NCBI GenBank assembly: GCA_900404475.1
Contig: OUQQ01000374.1
Location: 29,252-45,686 of the forward strand
Length of the DNA: 16,435 bases
Reading direction: 5' to 3'
DNA from: Spongospora subterranea
Taxonomy: Eukaryota > Endomyxa > Phytomyxea > Plasmodiophorida > Plasmodiophoridae
In this document: positions 15,990-16,435 of the stretch, in pieces
How the letters are laid out: every line of letters starts with the position of its first letter
How positions within the stretch are numbered: position 1 is the stretch's first letter
Notes under the pieces: model-generated
The model's database searches: none
What the model was told of the DNA's origin: nothing
What the model saw: the letters and a program-made list of their open reading frames with translations, nothing else
Position numbers and translations under genes: made by a program

Positions 15990-16435
15990 TTACCGTTGGG
16001 ATGGCGTTGACGGAACGTCGAATCTCGATTGAATCAATTTACAGTATTGGTTTCCTATTGACAATGCGGATGGCGATGGTGTGAACGACGTCTGGAGTAC
16101 CGTATTGAGAATATCGGTGTCACCTCCTTGAATGATCTCCAACGATTCTGGGGGTTTTGAATTATTAGACAACCAGAGTCGACACGATAGCGATGAACAG
16201 AATTACGGGAGTGGAATTCGACGATCAGGGTGAACACGAGAGGTCTTCTGGCAGCCCCTTGAGCAGTGATGTTGGCGACTAGAACAAGGACAATATCGAG
16301 ATTGAATGGGGCGATCTTGGCTATATGTAAACTGTAATCCCTCAACAGAACCCTCATTCCTGAGCGATTACTTTTGGCGATTCTCTGCCCGAGGAACTGC
16401 TCGGGTTCGAATCCAGATATCTGGCGAATCCTGAC
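15990..16435 (-). CDS. Partial unidentified spliced gene
   Basis: Coding-looking sequence on the minus strand runs off the right edge. One frame, open from the edge to 16055, gives I-S-G-F-E-P-E-Q-F-L-G-Q-R-I-A-K-S-N-R-S and a hydrophobic stretch (I-V-L-V-L-V-A-N-I). A second frame takes over around 16150-15990 with L-E-I-I-Q-G-G-D-T-D-I-L-N-T-V-L-Q. A strong intron follows: a GTAAAC donor at 15992 and a pyrimidine-rich tract ending CTATCTAG at 15936 (57 bp), so the TAA at 15990 is probably inside the intron and the gene continues left towards 15930. The junction between the first two frames is unresolved. No family recognised; it may include the PDZ-like peptide near 15700. Confidence 0.35.

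Noticed and set aside
16398..16418. Another GGTTCGAATCC T-arm-like word near the right end
   Set aside because: The flanking bases do not form the five-pair T stem, and on the minus strand the stretch reads as coding sequence (G-F-E-P-E-Q).
1..16435. CRISPR arrays, insertion sequences, phage or bacterial operons
   Set aside because: No spaced repeats, transposases or Shine-Dalgarno-led gene strings are present; the gene content and introns are eukaryotic nuclear.

Overview
The window is nuclear DNA of a compact, intron-rich, mitochondriate eukaryote. The evidence is a set of universal eukaryotic genes (fibrillarin, a two-RRM protein, mitoribosomal mS25, complex I NDUFB11, a PI4K-gamma-like lipid kinase, a DH-PH RhoGEF, an ACP6-type acid phosphatase) broken by very short GT-AG introns. 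I reconstructed 28 introns by hand from reading phase and family conservation. Nearly all are 44-86 bp, one is only 22 bp, and spacers between genes are often about 40-350 bp. All three standard stop codons are used. I cannot place the lineage: a protist or early-diverging fungus or holozoan would fit. Nothing looks bacterial or viral.

Layout. 1-500: purine-rich DNA, then a large imperfect inverted repeat (108-293 / 318-466). 500-2200: coding-looking fragments in shifting frames with internal stops, best read as decayed or unresolved genes. 2640-3123 (+) mS25 and 3334-3734 (+) NDUFB11 are two nuclear genes for mitochondrial proteins in tandem. 4051-4497: an exact 223-bp duplication separated by a single N, almost certainly a contig-join artefact. 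4332-4785 (-): a small predicted tail-anchored membrane protein. 4930-5976 (-): a PI4K-gamma-like kinase. 5977-6694: no convincing gene. 6695-7076 (-): a small basic protein, possibly the 3' part of the next gene. 7112-9148 (-): a WD40 protein with an in-frame 54-bp intron. 9285-11287 (+): a nine-exon RhoGEF, divergent from the WD40 gene across 136 bp. 11607-12440 (+): a five-exon two-RRM protein. 12779-14436 (+): a nine-exon ACP6-type lysophosphatidic acid phosphatase. 14546-15600 (-): fibrillarin in three exons. 15990-16435 (-): part of an unidentified spliced gene running off the end.

The genes do not form one pathway; this looks like ordinary housekeeping content in a gene-dense genome. 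Themes are phosphoinositide and lipid signalling (PI4K-like, ACP6, RhoGEF), mitochondrial function (mS25, NDUFB11) and RNA biology (fibrillarin, RRM protein). I found no novel multi-gene system. The observations most worth checking are the 22-nt intron inside the DH domain, the unidentified C-terminal domain of the RhoGEF, the inverted repeat, the decayed block at 500-2200, and the assembly duplication around the N.
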